DNA from: Pelodera strongyloides
Lineage: Eukaryota; Nematoda; Chromadorea; Rhabditida; Rhabditidae
Direction of reading: 5' to 3'
Assembly: GCA_036852015.1 (NCBI GenBank)
Contig: JAANDG010000615.1
Coordinates: 21,926-85,925, forward strand
Length of the DNA: 64,000 nucleotides
Of this stretch, positions 53,501-61,998 are shown piece after piece (within the stretch, counting starts at the first letter, position 1; each line of letters opens with the position of its first letter). The notes under the pieces are model-generated. The model did no database searches and had not been told where the DNA came from. It was given only the letters and a program-made list of their open reading frames with translations. Position numbers and translations under genes: made by a program.

Positions 53501-54055
53501 GGGTGAAGGGGTTCCGGGCCGGGATCGAACCAGCCACCGGTGGCGTGGAGCAAGGCGCATTTTATTGATACTTGAGACAAGTTTTAAAGGTACCTCATTT
53601 TGTAGGTTGCTCCATTGCGATAATTGAAATTATCTACTGGAACAGTATAGGTATACCAGTTACCATTGTAGTTGGTCGGATCATGGTCGACCTGCAAGTT
53701 AAAGTGCTACGTTGAATACCCAATGCTTCAAATGTCCTGTTACTCACAACAACGACGATTGTATTATTATTATTATTCGTTTTATCAAAAGGCAACTCTA
53801 AGCACATTCCCACAAATGCATTCCAATGTTGAATATGATCACTTATTAAAGCTTACAGTCTAATTTCTAATTGTATGCATAGGCCTAAGCCTAAGCCTAA
53901 GCCTAAGCCTAAGCCTAAGCCTAAGCCTAAGCTAAACTTTCTAAACTCACGGCTCCGACAGCTGCTACCGGATCAATAAAAAGTCTTTTTCGACCGGCCA
54001 CGGCTCCGGCAACGAATACACCCAGTAAGAGAAAACTGAGCACAGAAGTGCCCAT
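41507..54055 (-). CDS. Serine carboxypeptidase family S28 (prolyl carboxypeptidase/PRCP type), secreted, probably GPI-anchored
   Basis: Eighteen exons, every junction phase-consistent, 579 aa: 53951-54055, 53594-53691, 53220-53316, 52511-52618, 52038-52127, 51136-51248, 50586-50676, 50427-50493, 50207-50278, 48583-48689, 47912-47983, 47232-47345, 46061-46179, 45384-45473, 44263-44357, 43897-43970, 41872-42033, 41507-41572. Signal peptide [20 protein letters not shown]. Family landmarks: [30 protein letters not shown], nucleophile motif [12 protein letters not shown] (Ser185), DYPYDTNF...[16 protein letters not shown] (Asp453) and GSAHHLDLR (His483/484), so the triad is complete. S28 enzymes remove residues after proline (PRCP) or dipeptides (DPP7) from peptides, outside the cell or in lysosomes. 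The last exon adds AGSS and a hydrophobic run ending at the stop with no basic cytosolic tail, typical of a GPI signal. C. elegans homologues are pcp genes; the exact orthologue is undetermined. Confidence 0.95.
41592..41760. repeat. MITE-F copy
   Basis: TTAA, ATCGATACTTCAGCCGG ... CGGCTGTTGGATCGCT, TTAA. It lies in the last intron of the protease gene, 19 bp from the final exon. Confidence 0.8.
42079..42222. repeat. MITE-G copy 1
   Basis: GAGGCCGTATTCACCAACAC ... GTTGGTGAATACGGCCTC with inverted AGGGAGCCCTCCCT-like arms and AGCTAAAGAGTGCG at the centre. Confidence 0.85.
42583..42648 (-). ncRNA. Hammerhead-ribozyme parts in permuted order
   Basis: Read on the minus strand: TGTCGTA (642-648), CTGACGA core (635-641), GACCCC (629-634), spacer, CCTCGTC (605-611), TACGACA (598-604), GGGGTC (592-597), GAAA (588-591), CGAGG (583-587); numbers are 42xxx. 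Helix I, II and III halves are each exact complements and both conserved cores are present. The helix III/cleavage-site/helix I block comes before GGGGTC-GAAA, so a monomer cannot fold as a standard hammerhead. A tandem dimer or a trans partner could. It lies 3' of the Penelope-like RT; Penelope-like elements are known to carry hammerhead motifs. Confidence 0.5.
42944..43866 (-). mobile_element. Penelope-like retroelement, reverse-transcriptase fragment with frameshift
   Basis: From about 43866 to 43251 an open frame carries [11 protein letters not shown] (RT motif A), [15 protein letters not shown] (motif B) and [10 protein letters not shown] (motif C). A frame change near 43250 leads to a second frame with [20 protein letters not shown] and [15 protein letters not shown]...GYPKDV, as in the RT thumb of Penelope-like elements. 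The 5' part and the endonuclease are absent. It lies in intron 16 of the S28 gene, same strand. Another RT class with this motif set cannot be excluded. Confidence 0.75.
44015..44196. repeat. MITE-A copy
   Basis: TTAA-bounded complete copy in the intron between protease exons 15 and 16. Confidence 0.9.
44361..44420 (-). mobile_element. CR1 LINE 3'-end fragment, inverted
   Basis: The inverse of this segment (GTGCGCATCGTTGTGATGTA then a TAA/ATT run) matches the CR1 3' end near 59885-59930. Confidence 0.6.
44580..44736. repeat. MITE-H copy 2
   Basis: ATTCTCGGGTCGACGGAAATG ... GTCCCGAGAATACGAGCT inverted ends. Nested between two CR1 3' fragments. Confidence 0.85.
44747..44855 (-). mobile_element. 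CR1 LINE 3' fragment, inverted
   Basis: Inverse of 59710-59825 (shared GTGTGTTAGTGACGATAGT, CGGGTT..., GTTCGATGCC). With 44361-44420 it represents one old minus-strand CR1 tail split by MITE-H. Confidence 0.6.
44858..45010. repeat. MITE-L copy
   Basis: GGGTTTGCAAGTATGATAAA ... TGATACTTGCAAACCTC inverted ends; TACCGTATCTTGGAACTACAC inside. Confidence 0.75.
45201..45329. repeat. MITE-G copy 2
   Basis: GGCCGTATTCACCAACATG ... TGTTGGTGAATACGGCC, same arms as copy 1. Between protease exons 14 and 15. Confidence 0.85.
45893..46024. repeat. MITE-F copy
   Basis: AAGCTATATAACAGCCGG ... AAAACCAGTTGTAATACTG with palindromic interior; outer TTAA lost. Confidence 0.65.
46228..46389. repeat. MITE-A copy, first of a three-element chain
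   Basis: TTAAATCGAAATACGGGCCGG ... CGACCGGTATTTCGCT; right TTAA (46386-46389) shared with MITE-D. Confidence 0.85.
46386..46836. repeat. MITE-D copy 2, middle of the chain
   Basis: AGGGACGGGCCCATCAAAA ... TTTTGATGGGCCCGTCCCT; arms match over about 180 bp. Right TTAA (46833-46836) shared with MITE-B. Confidence 0.9.
46833..46945. repeat. MITE-B copy 7, truncated, end of the chain
   Basis: Left arm and centre intact; stops at ATTAGCATAGG, after which unrelated sequence begins. Confidence 0.85.
47130..47189. repeat. MITE-F right half
   Basis: CATACGTTTCAAAATCCACC and GTTATACCGCTTTAA; left half absent. Confidence 0.6.
48050..48235. repeat. MITE-J copy
   Basis: CCTTAAAGGAGGAAGAAACG ... TTCATTCTCGTGAGCCTCCTCC; contains TTTATATTGATTTACTC and AAGCTTTTGCTTTGTAAAG. 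Confidence 0.65.
48304..48478. repeat. MITE-A copy
   Basis: TTAA-bounded complete copy, just past protease exon 10 in intron 10. Confidence 0.9.
48955..49075. repeat. MITE-J copy
   Basis: TTAAAGGAGGAGGCTCACGAG end with GTGCTCAAATAGTTTCCTTT; runs up to MITE-K. Confidence 0.6.
49074..49517. repeat. MITE-K
   Basis: TTAAAGGGAGAGGCCCACGAG ... CGTGGGCCTCTCCCTTTAA with arms containing GGTACCGTAGTCAGAA and CGGCAAACAGTTCGG inverted. About 440 bp. Confidence 0.8.
49660..49820. repeat. MITE-J copy
   Basis: TTTTGATAGAATTCATAG ... TTCTCGTGAGCCTCCTCCTTTAA; matches 48050-48235 and, inverted, 52167-52350. Confidence 0.65.
50685..50722. repeat. MITE-A left terminus at a splice acceptor
   Basis: TTAA, AGCCAAATACCGGCCGG, GTTTTTGAAACACATCG only. 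The TTAA lies 9 bases upstream of protease exon 7 (starts 50676), so the element end forms part of the acceptor region. Confidence 0.7.
51262..51444. repeat. MITE-A copy, first of a chain of three
   Basis: Complete copy; right TTAA (51441-51444) shared with MITE-N. The left end lies 14 bp upstream of protease exon 6. Confidence 0.9.
51441..51617. repeat. MITE-N
   Basis: TTAAAGCGGCACGGAATGAGG ... AAGCAACGCACCGCTTTAA. It has MITE-F-like internal blocks (GTTTTAAAACATATTCC). Right TTAA (51614-51617) shared with MITE-O. Confidence 0.75.
51614..51976. repeat. MITE-O
   Basis: TTAAAGGGAATGCCAACCCGG at the left and, inverted, GGGTTGACGTTCCCTTCAA at the right. Also recognisable in part at 8055-8115. 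Confidence 0.65.
52167..52350. repeat. MITE-J copy, inverted
   Basis: Starts TTAAAGGAAGATGAAGTGC; inverse of the 49660 copy. Confidence 0.65.
52680..52850. repeat. MITE-B copy 8
   Basis: Complete 171-bp palindrome with TTAA on both sides, in intron 3 of the protease gene. Confidence 0.9.
53034..53157. repeat. MITE-G copy 3
   Basis: GAGGCCGCATTCACCAACAC ... TTGGTGAATACGTCCTC, inverted relative to copy 1 at the centre. Confidence 0.85.
53345..53573 (-). mobile_element. tRNA-derived SINE, copy in a protease intron
   Basis: Inverse of the element at 63738-63975 with intact B-box GGTTCGATCCC and the shared 3' part (GCACCGTTTCTGCGGATT, then CGGTTGATATAACCCGGTA). Lies in intron 2 of the S28 gene. 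Confidence 0.75.
53882..53934. repeat. Interstitial telomere repeat (CCTAAG)8
   Basis: Eight uninterrupted GCCTAA units, in the first intron of the protease gene, 17 bp before the exon 1 donor side. Confidence 0.95.
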
Positions 54056-54056
54056 T

Positions 54057-54058
54057 CT
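54057..54058 (-). other. Probable trans-splice acceptor of the S28 gene
   Basis: Minus strand TTTCCCTTTTAG ends one base before the ATG at 54055, ideal for spliced-leader addition. Inferred. Confidence 0.55.
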
Positions 54059-54505
54059 AAAAGGGAAACAATTTATGGGTTTGTTTTCAAAAATTGTCAG
54101 TCCAGAGAGTTCAAACTTGGATCAAACTCAAATAACTAATCCAACTCTCCATAGACATATGGCATCACACTAACAATATATGTGAACTTTTCAGGAGAAA
54201 TTTCTGCATTTTAAAAGCGACCGATATTTTACAATCAATAAAATCAATGGAGACCACAGAGCACAAATAAAGACTAAAGGCCATGAACAAAAAGGAAAAC
54301 TAAACTGTTCGGACTTTCAGACTACTTAGTGACCGTAGAACCGCAAATCTTTCACTGATAAAACTAGCTAAGTCTATCTAATCTGGCAATATTTCCCGTT
54401 TTGTCACCGCAGCCAAACAAAGAATTGATAAGGCGTCTTTACACGCCATAAATATGTACATACAATCTGGAAGCTAGCTTTGCCTCACACCCAAAAAAAA
54501 CTCCA

Positions 54506-54638
54506 GAGGCCGTATTCAACAACACGTAGGGAGCCCTCCCGGACCTCCCCAGGGAGCTAAAGAGTGCGTAGAGAGTGCGAGAGCAGAAGAGATTCAGAGC
54601 GCCCGTGAGCCTGGGGAGTGTTGGTGAATACGGCCTCA
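54506..54638. repeat. MITE-G copy 4
   Basis: GAGGCCGTATTCAACAACAC ... TGTTGGTGAATACGGCCTC; one arm shortened. Upstream of the protease gene. Confidence 0.8.
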
Positions 54639-54822
54639 GACCAGAAGCCGGGACAGACAAGTTATACTGTTCTACATCAAACACGCGTGACCACGACGTG
54701 ATACAGACCTTAGAGATTGTAGGAAATTTTGTCGACATCTTTCGGTATGAGATATGATGGAATCAATTTATCAATAACGTATTTCAGCACTCCTTTATAA
54801 TTGGGATCATTTCCAAAAACAA

Positions 54823-55016
54823 TTAAGGCGAAATAACGACCGGTTTGTTTTTGAAACGCATCGTGATAACTGAATTCTTACGCATTTACGCTAATTTGCT
54901 CGAATTTAGCTCGATTTTTTATTTTAATTTACGATCATTTGCATAAGCTGCATACGCTGCTGGTGTACTTGATCAGACTTGATGCGTTTCAAAAACCGGC
55001 TGATATTTCGCTTTAA
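54823..55016. repeat. MITE-A copy
   Basis: TTAA-bounded, AGGCGAAATAACGACCGG ... CCGGCTGATATTTCGCT; lies between the carbonic-anhydrase and protease genes. Confidence 0.85.
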
Positions 55017-55319
55017 TCTCATGTCAGTCCGCAATGTACTGTAACTTCTGTAGAACATATATCCTCATGAAATATTTATCGTTCAAAAGGTTTGTATATA
55101 CACTGATAATAACTGGAAAGATAGAGCAGTTGATTCAACTAAATGACTTAATTATTGACTTATGATTTGTAGAAAACTATTCACTTTTATATAATCACGA
55201 CAAATTTATCACTTTTTAAGACTCTGTCATACGGATTAACGGAGTATATTTACGCGAGATATAAAATTATCTAACCATAAGACTATCATTAATAAACTTA
55301 AGATGAATAAGTAATAAAG

Positions 55320-58300
55320 TTAAGACCATATCACGAAACCAATAAAGAGCGCAATAAGCATTGCTATATAGTAGAACTTTGCGTTTAGCATCAGGGTTCT
55401 TCCGAAGGCTTGGCCCTGTGTGGGCCTCTCGCGATTGCTCATTAGCGAACGAAACGATACCTGTAATTATACTATGCATCAGTGGGAGTGTGCACGAACG
55501 TTGGGAGCATGCTCCCAGTCTCCCAGTGAGATGTGAGAGAAACAGTTTTCGCAAGTATGAGCGAGATGTAGAGACAAAAGTGGGAAGGCCCTCGGTATTT
55601 TTACATAAGACCACTTCAGTAATCACAATCTTAATATTAATAAAAAAAACAGTACATTTTTTTAAATAAATTCTTCAATGATATCACTGAGCACATGACC
55701 GGAACTTGCAAAAACCTCACCTTTCTAATACTGCACTCCTTATAACCGCACAATTCAAAAGTTTGATTCCGATAGTTGATATCCACCACGTCGTTACCGA
55801 GGTGTAAAGCGCGGAGAGCTTGCAGCTTAAAAGTGAGCTGCGAGATAAAAAAACTGCGAAAACAACTGTTTGTTGGTTTGTTCCACTTTCTTGTTTTACC
55901 AAAGATGGCCTACATATCCATTAATAGAGTAAAGCACTTTCCATTAATGGAGCATTTTGTTTCCCATTTCTTTGCGGCGCGCATTTTGTGCCCCGAAATG
56001 GTGCGGCGCGCACTCGGTTCTCAGTGTATGATTAGGACAAAACTGTATAAAAGATCAAAAACTTGGCTAGTCGTACATGATTGCTGGTAATTCGCCGGTC
56101 TTCCTCGAGAAATAGCCAAACAACGTTTTCCGTGCACGGCGGAAAAGTATGCGACCCATGATAGCTGAAAAAGCAAGTAAATAAAAGGATCATAGTCATA
56201 TGCTATTGATTTTTCAACCTCTAGTCATTTGCTATTGCTATTTAACCTCCAAGAAATTGAACACTACAGAGTGTACAGAGGCCGTATTCGCCAACACGCA
56301 GGGAGTCGTCCCTGGCCTCCCCAGGGAGCTAAAGAGTGCGTAGAGAGTGCCGGAGCAGTAGAGATTCGGAGCGCTCGTGACCCTTGGGAGGGCTCCATGT
56401 CCTGTGTGTTGGTGAATTCGGCCTCAGAACTAAAATTGTGCTGAAAACAAAAAACTAGTAAATTTCAATCAATACATGTACGGCCAACGTAAATTTACTT
56501 ACAGGTAAGCAGTTCCAGTATCGGGAAGCAGACTCGACACGTTAAATTCCAAGTCTAGTGCTAAAAAAAAGAAACGTAAGTCTCAGAAAACCACAAGCAT
56601 GAATAGACAGGAATCATCCGCTTCTTAGCATACAAAATATTCAGGTTAAGAGGTTTTACTACACTCAGACGTAGCATATTAGGCTTTCTTCAACTAAAAC
56701 GTTCTCCTAATATTCAGGTGGAGAGGTTTTACTTCGCCGAACTACATACACCCAGAAGTGGCATATTAGGCTTCCTTCAAATAAAACGTTTTCCTAACAC
56801 CATCACAATGAAAACTCACTGAACGCTTTCTCTTCGTGCAGGGTACTCGAGTACAGGTCCAATTTGTCCGTAATATTCATATTCCAATTATCCGCATCCG
56901 AATCGGCCTATGCATTTGAATTATTTATTTGAATTATATATTTGAATTAGACAAATTACTTAATTTTAAGCTGTATGACAGTATGACAGCCGGTATTGAA
57001 ACGTGTGCCGCACGCAGTATTCCGAGAAAGGGTATGAAGCAAAGTATTGTGCGAATACTGCACGATTTTTCGTCTGATTATATTCATTTGCATACAAAAT
57101 ATAGGATTGCAGTTGTCCAAGATACGTTTCAAAACCAGCTGTCATATCGCTTTAAAGGGATCAGCTCACCTTAAATTGTGTCTGTTTTTTTTGTTTCTTT
57201 ATTTTCTATAAGGGATAATAAAAATTTGGAATAGAAAAAGTAGTGTTCAATTTCAATACTCACGAAGATATTGGGTGATAAAGTGGTGGATTGTTCGGGC
57301 CGAAATGCAAAAAGGGCAATTATCCTATACAAACAAGGCAGGACAATTGCCCTTTTTGCATTTCGGCCCGATCAATCCACCACTTTATCACCCAATATCT
57401 TCGTGAGTATTGAAATTGAACACTACTTTTTCTATTCCAAATTTTTATGTTCCCTTATAGAAAATAAAGAAACAAAAAAAAACAGACACAATTTAAGGTG
57501 AGCTGATCCCTTTAACGCTTTAACATCATTGTCGATAATTGGTCACGACTCACTTTATAATGTATCGCGATGCCCGCGTAGAATATGGGGGTCTTTCCAA
57601 ATTTTATTCCATTTCTCGTAGATTGATCGACTTCGAACATATATTGCACCTGTAAATGGAGTAACTCAAACAATGGACTCAGAATTTCCGTATTCACCAA
57701 CACGCAGGGACCCATCCCTAGGCTCACGAGCGCTCTGAATCTCTTCTGCTCTCCTACTCTCCTACTCTCTACGCACTCTTTAGCTCCCTGGGGAGGCCAG
57801 GGAGGGCTTCCTGTATGTTGGTTAATACGGCCTCAGTATTCATCAGCTGACGTCACCAGTACCCCTATACGTATGGATAAAGGGACAGGCCCATCAAAAT
57901 AAACCTAATCTATAAGACTTTACTGTCACTCAAGGGAGCAACATCTCTAACTTATGACCGTATACCGCAACTGATTCTCAAAAATATGGCTGCTGAGCTT
58001 ACGGCTCCAATTCGCTTTATTTTAAATGCGAGTCTATTTTATTCTACAGTGCCACATCAGTGGAAAGTTTCTTATGTTGTTCCAATTCCCAAGGTTAGCT
58101 CTCCTAAAATGCCCAATGATTTTCGTCCTATTTCCATTAGTTCTGCAGTCTGCAAAGTTATGGAAAAAATCATTTCTCGCAAACTTATTGAGCATTTGAA
58201 CTTGTACTCCCTCTTACCTCCTGAACAGTACGGTTTTATCCGTCAAAGTTCTGTGTGCGATCAATTAATTGATTGCCAATTTGATTTTTTATCAGCCCTT

Positions 58301-61300
58301 GCTAATGGCAAATGTGTTGATGTGATATATTTTGATCTTGCAAAAGCCTTTGATACTGTATGTCACTCTAAGCTTATTCACATTCTTTCCTTGCTTGGTA
58401 TTTCTGGAAACCTTCTTTATTGGATACAATCATTCTTGTCAAATCGTACTTACCAAGTCAAAGTTGGTCATAGTTTATCTGAAACATTTGCATCGCCATC
58501 GGGCGTTCCACAGGGATCTATACTCGGTCCTCTTCTGTTCCTGTTATATGTTCGTGAACTCCCCTCACTACTGTCTATTCATCCATCTATACATGTACGG
58601 ATGTTTGCTGATGATATCAAGCTATATGCAGTTAGGGAAAAAGGTGATACTGTTGTAGAAGCCAAATTACAAGAATCTATTAATATCTTCTCCAATTGGT
58701 GTACTCAGTGGCAACTCAATATTGCACCTACCAAATGTTATTATCTTCGATTAGGACGTTCTCCTACTCCATCCTCTTATTCTGTGAATTCCGTGGTCAT
58801 AAATCCCGTCGATACCATTCGAGACCTTGGGGTATTCTTTGACAACAAAATGTCCTTCCAAACACATATCCAAAAGGTTGTTTCCTCCGCAATCTCCAAA
58901 GTTCACCTTTTATTTCGTTCACTGTCTGTAAAATCGCCCGAAATTTATCTTACTGTATTTAATTCTTATGTTATCCCATTGTTAGAATTTTCTGTGCCTG
59001 TTTGGAATCCTCATCATAAACGTTTTGTAATTATGCTTGAAAAAGTACAACGCTTGTTCACCAGATTACTATATTACCGTTGTCACTTTGTCCGAAATAA
59101 TACCTTTTCTTTGCCATCCTATGCCTGTCGTTTAGAAATGTTTCACTTGAAAATCGCTCACAGTTCGTCGTGCTAATATCGATTTGTGCTATCTCTTTAG
59201 GGTGCTAAATGGCTTGACTCGGTTGCGTCCAAGCAAATATATTGTTTGGAGGCCCGGGTTCGGCCGGAATCGTTATTTTCAGCTTACAACTCCGTTCACA
59301 CGCTCAAATGCTCTGTTGCACTCGTTCTTTCACAGAGTGACTAAATGGTCGCGGAAGTTGCCACCAGATATTTTTGGAGCTCCTTCTGTGGACACATTCA
59401 AAGCTCGCTTGGAAAAACTTGATATAATAACTCTCTTGGACCTTAATATTCCCCGTTGAAATTATCTGGCATATTAACCATGACTATTCCACTTGGCTTG
59501 TTTATAGACCTATTCGATTTACCCGAACAATTTATGTGTATGGATTGCTTCTGGGCGAACACACTTCCACTGAAATGCCTATGCCAGTTAAACCCATTGT
59601 GTAGCAAATTGGATCGCACAGTCAATTCACTTTCACACGTGTCACAGTTATAAATGCAAGTATTGCGCCTAGGTCGTTCGGTGAATTTAGCCACTGACGT
59701 AACCCTGGGTCTGTGCACGCTTATGTGTGTTAGTGACGATAGTGTCCAGCTGCCGGGTTTACAGTGCTCGGCTAACTACCTTTGTTCGATGCCCCAGCAT
59801 TTCCGCTTACCTTTACACATGTACCTTATGTCCCTTATTACCGTTTTTCTGTCTTCACTGTATTTATTGTCTTAATTATGTATGTTTGTGCGCACCGTTG
59901 TGGTGTAATAAATTATTATTATTATTATATTTACGATTTCATGTTGTTATTTTTTAGCAGCGTTTATTACAATATATACACACAATTTTCATCCACATTC
60001 ACCCCGGGGAACGGGGAACTTTTTTACGACGAGCCCAACTTATAACTAATTTAAAGCGAATTACCGGACGGTTTTTGAAACGCATCGTGGACAACTGAAT
60101 TCTGCATTTATGCTAATTTGATCGAATTTAGCTCGATTTTTATGCTAATTTATGTTCATTTGCATAAGCTGCACAATAATGCTGGTGGACACGATATGTT
60201 TCAAAAACCGGACGGTATTTTGCTTTAAAAATTTTTAACATGCTTTAAAAAAGTCAACTTAATTGCATAATGCATTGCTCATAAAGTTAAAGAGATGTCC
60301 CATCTGGTCTTCAAAAACGGATTTTGCCCACCTCCATTCTCTCATACATATACAAATAAGGGATAAAAAATCGGTTCAATTCGAGCCTCATTAGCAGAAG
60401 TGCATAAAATGCACTTTAGAAGTGCAAAAAGCGGCTGTTCTACTGCTTTAAAGGGATCGGCTCACCTTAAATTGTGACTGTTTTTTTTTCTTTATTTTCT
60501 ATAAGGGATAATAAAAATCTATACAAACAAGGCAGGACAATTACCCTTTGCCATTTTGGGCCGATCAATGCACCACTTTATCACCTAATATCTCCGTGAG
60601 TATTGAATTAGAACACTACTTTCTGAATTCCAAATTTTTATTATCCCTTATAGAAAATAAAGAAACAAAAAAACAGACACAATTTAAGATGAGCCGATCC
60701 CTTTAAAAGTGATAAATCGCAATACCTCGACCGCCGCGCATTCCTCTGCAAAATAATGTTCACATCCAGTTCCATCATCACTTCCCCAGTGGAAGACAAT
60801 CTCCCTCAGTTTAAAAGTACCAATTTCCTTCGCAGACTTTTCGAGAAGCAGCGTTGGTGAAAGGAATCCTGGACGCCAGTGCTCCTTGAAACCGTCGAGC
60901 ACCACTGAAACATAGAAATTGGAAGGAAGAACAGCCTGCATTAATTGAATCGCTCACTATAGGGCCCCTTGTCAGTACGGGATGTTTTTATTCGCATTGC
61001 CGTCTTAGGGCTGCCTTTTGATTATGTACTTTGAATGTAATCAATAAATCTTTATTAACAGAACGAGCTAGACAGGAAAGTGAAAATCCCGATTTCGCCT
61101 CAGTTGTTTTTCAAAAAAAAAACTCGATTTAGGGATGTTTATGGATCGAAATCGGGATTTTTATGGATCACCTCACAAAAAAAAACAGTAATAAAATTGT
61201 TCATTGATGATATGCAAGTAACACATCTCACCATGTGGCCTTTAGACTTAGATATACCACCACGCTTCACAACACATCATATATACTGACAAGGCACCAA

Positions 61301-61929
61301 CCAAACTACAAAGAACAAATGAATGGGTAAGGAGGTAAACAAGAATAACAAATGCTAGCTGTCACAGAAGCCAGTGCGTTCCCCTGCACTACTTCTCTCA
61401 GATTTTTTTTCTTTCCTCTATTGTTAGCCCAAGATCCTATACGGAAATACATTAAGTATGGCATTCATACATAAGAAACAGAGAGAAAGCTATTCGGAAA
61501 TATACACCCACATCTCTCTCCTCGAGTGCGAAGCTTCAGGTCCAGTGTAATATTGAAGTCGTTGAGAGTAAACTCGACGTCCACTACATTCGGCATATTT
61601 TGCATTGTGAAGCTGATGGGGCTCTGTCTCTTTCCTGCGCATGCCGGCTGCGCCTCCGACCAGTTTGTGGCGTATGAGAACCCATCTAAACGTAGGTGTA
61701 TAATTCACGATACTTCGCTATTATTTTACAAACCATTTAATAAACTATGTCGTGAGCATTTGTCATATGTGAGTATGTGGAGATTTTGCAACAAGTTGGA
61801 GCAAAAGAAAACGTAAAAAATAACGTTCCTGATGTATTCCTTACCCCATTGAGATTCAAACGGATCGGGATACTCGATCCTCTCTGCTCGAGTAACGAGC
61901 AGAAGTAGAAGCGCATCGAAGAAATGCAT
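55320..61929 (-). CDS. Alpha-carbonic-anhydrase-related protein, secretory, probably membrane-anchored, predicted acatalytic
   Basis: Nine exons, all phases consistent, 337 aa: 61845-61929, 61512-61685, 60726-60904, 57554-57649, 56820-56907, 56503-56560, 56077-56164, 55721-55825, 55320-55460. Exon 2 could instead end at 61506 (two extra codons). Signal peptide MHFFDALLLLLVTRA. Family landmarks: CAGKRQSPI, FHWGSDDGTGCEH, GSHTFPPCTENVVW and NYRNQ. In active enzymes three His bind zinc (94, 96, 119, human CA II numbering). Here the FHFHWG motif is IVFHWG (Val123 for His94), His125 is kept, and ELH is EVQ (Gln148 for His119). CO2 hydration is therefore unlikely, as in CARP proteins and nematode cah-1/cah-2-type proteins, which are thought to act by binding partners. 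The last exon ends in a hydrophobic run (FYYIAMLIALFIGFVIWS) at the stop: a membrane or GPI tail. Confidence 0.92.
56278..56426. repeat. MITE-G copy 5
   Basis: GAGGCCGTATTCGCCAACAC ... TGTTGGTGAATTCGGCCTC, in the carbonic-anhydrase intron between exons 7 and 6. Confidence 0.85.
56620..56800. repeat. Short tandem duplication
   Basis: ATATTCAGGT(T/G)AAGAGGTTTTAC ... CATATTAGGCTT(T/C)CTTCAA ... AAAACGTT(C/T)TCCTAA occurs twice, about 70 bp apart. Confidence 0.7.
56966..57155. repeat. MITE-F copy, joined to MITE-E
   Basis: TTAAGCTGTATGACAG... GCCGGTATTGAAACGTG ... CCAGCTGTCATATCGCT; right TTAA (57152-57155) shared with MITE-E. Confidence 0.8.
57152..57515. repeat. MITE-E copy 2
   Basis: TTAA, AGGGATCAGCTCACCTTAAA ... 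TTTAAGGTGAGCTGATCCCT, TTAA. Arms are nearly perfect inverted repeats; ends 39 bp before carbonic-anhydrase exon 4. Confidence 0.9.
57685..57836. repeat. MITE-G copy 6
   Basis: TTCCGTATTCACCAACACG ... ATGTTGGTTAATACGGCCTC; lies 36 bp from carbonic-anhydrase exon 4. Confidence 0.8.
57878..60047. repeat. MITE-D copy 3, split by a CR1 LINE
   Basis: The left end (AGGGACAGGCCCATCAAAA, AAACC) is at 57878-57907. D-like internal sequence (GTTTATTACAATATATAC ... CCACATTCACCCCGGGG) resumes at about 59960. CR1 sequence fills the gap. Confidence 0.6.
57910..59945 (+). mobile_element. CR1-type LINE, 5'-truncated, with a broken reverse-transcriptase frame
   Basis: The frame 57986-59176 (about 396 codons) holds non-LTR RT motifs: FRPISISSAVCKVMEKI, VIYFDLAKAFDTV (motif A), SGVPQGSILGPLLFLLY (motif B), MFADDIKLYA (motif C) and LGVFFDNKMSFQ. 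A frame change near 59160 leads to RRANIDLCYLFRVLNG and a second frame that stops at 59457-59459. The endonuclease domain is missing. The 3' end is a short ATT/TAA repeat. It sits in intron 3 of the carbonic-anhydrase gene, opposite strand, so it is not that gene's product. Confidence 0.85.
60051..60227. repeat. MITE-A copy
   Basis: TTAA-bounded, AGCGAATTACCGGACGG ... CCGGACGGTATTTTGCT. Confidence 0.85.
60287..60451. repeat. MITE-F-like element, joined to MITE-E
   Basis: TTAAAGAGATGTCCCATCTGG ... GCGGCTGTTCTACTGCT; diverged. Right TTAA (60448-60451) shared with MITE-E copy 3. Confidence 0.6.
60448..60706. repeat. MITE-E copy 3
   Basis: AGGGATCGGCTCACCTTAAA ... TTTAAGATGAGCCGATCCCT; shorter centre than copy 2. 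Ends 19 bp downstream of carbonic-anhydrase exon 3. Confidence 0.9.
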
Positions 61930-61946
61930 GCAGCTGCAGGTGGAAC

Positions 61947-61948
61947 CT
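61947..61948 (-). other. Probable trans-splice acceptor of the carbonic-anhydrase-related gene
   Basis: Minus strand ACTTTTTTAG ends here, 17 bases before the ATG at 61929. Inferred spliced-leader site. Confidence 0.5.
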
Positions 61949-61971
61949 AAAAAAGTTTTAGATTTTGCTGA

Positions 61972-61998
61972 GCTTAGGCTTAGGCTTAGGCTTAGGTT
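61972..61998. repeat. Interstitial telomere repeat (TTAGGC)4
   Basis: Four TTAGGC units only about 25 bp upstream of the presumed 5' end of the carbonic-anhydrase-related transcript. Confidence 0.9.
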
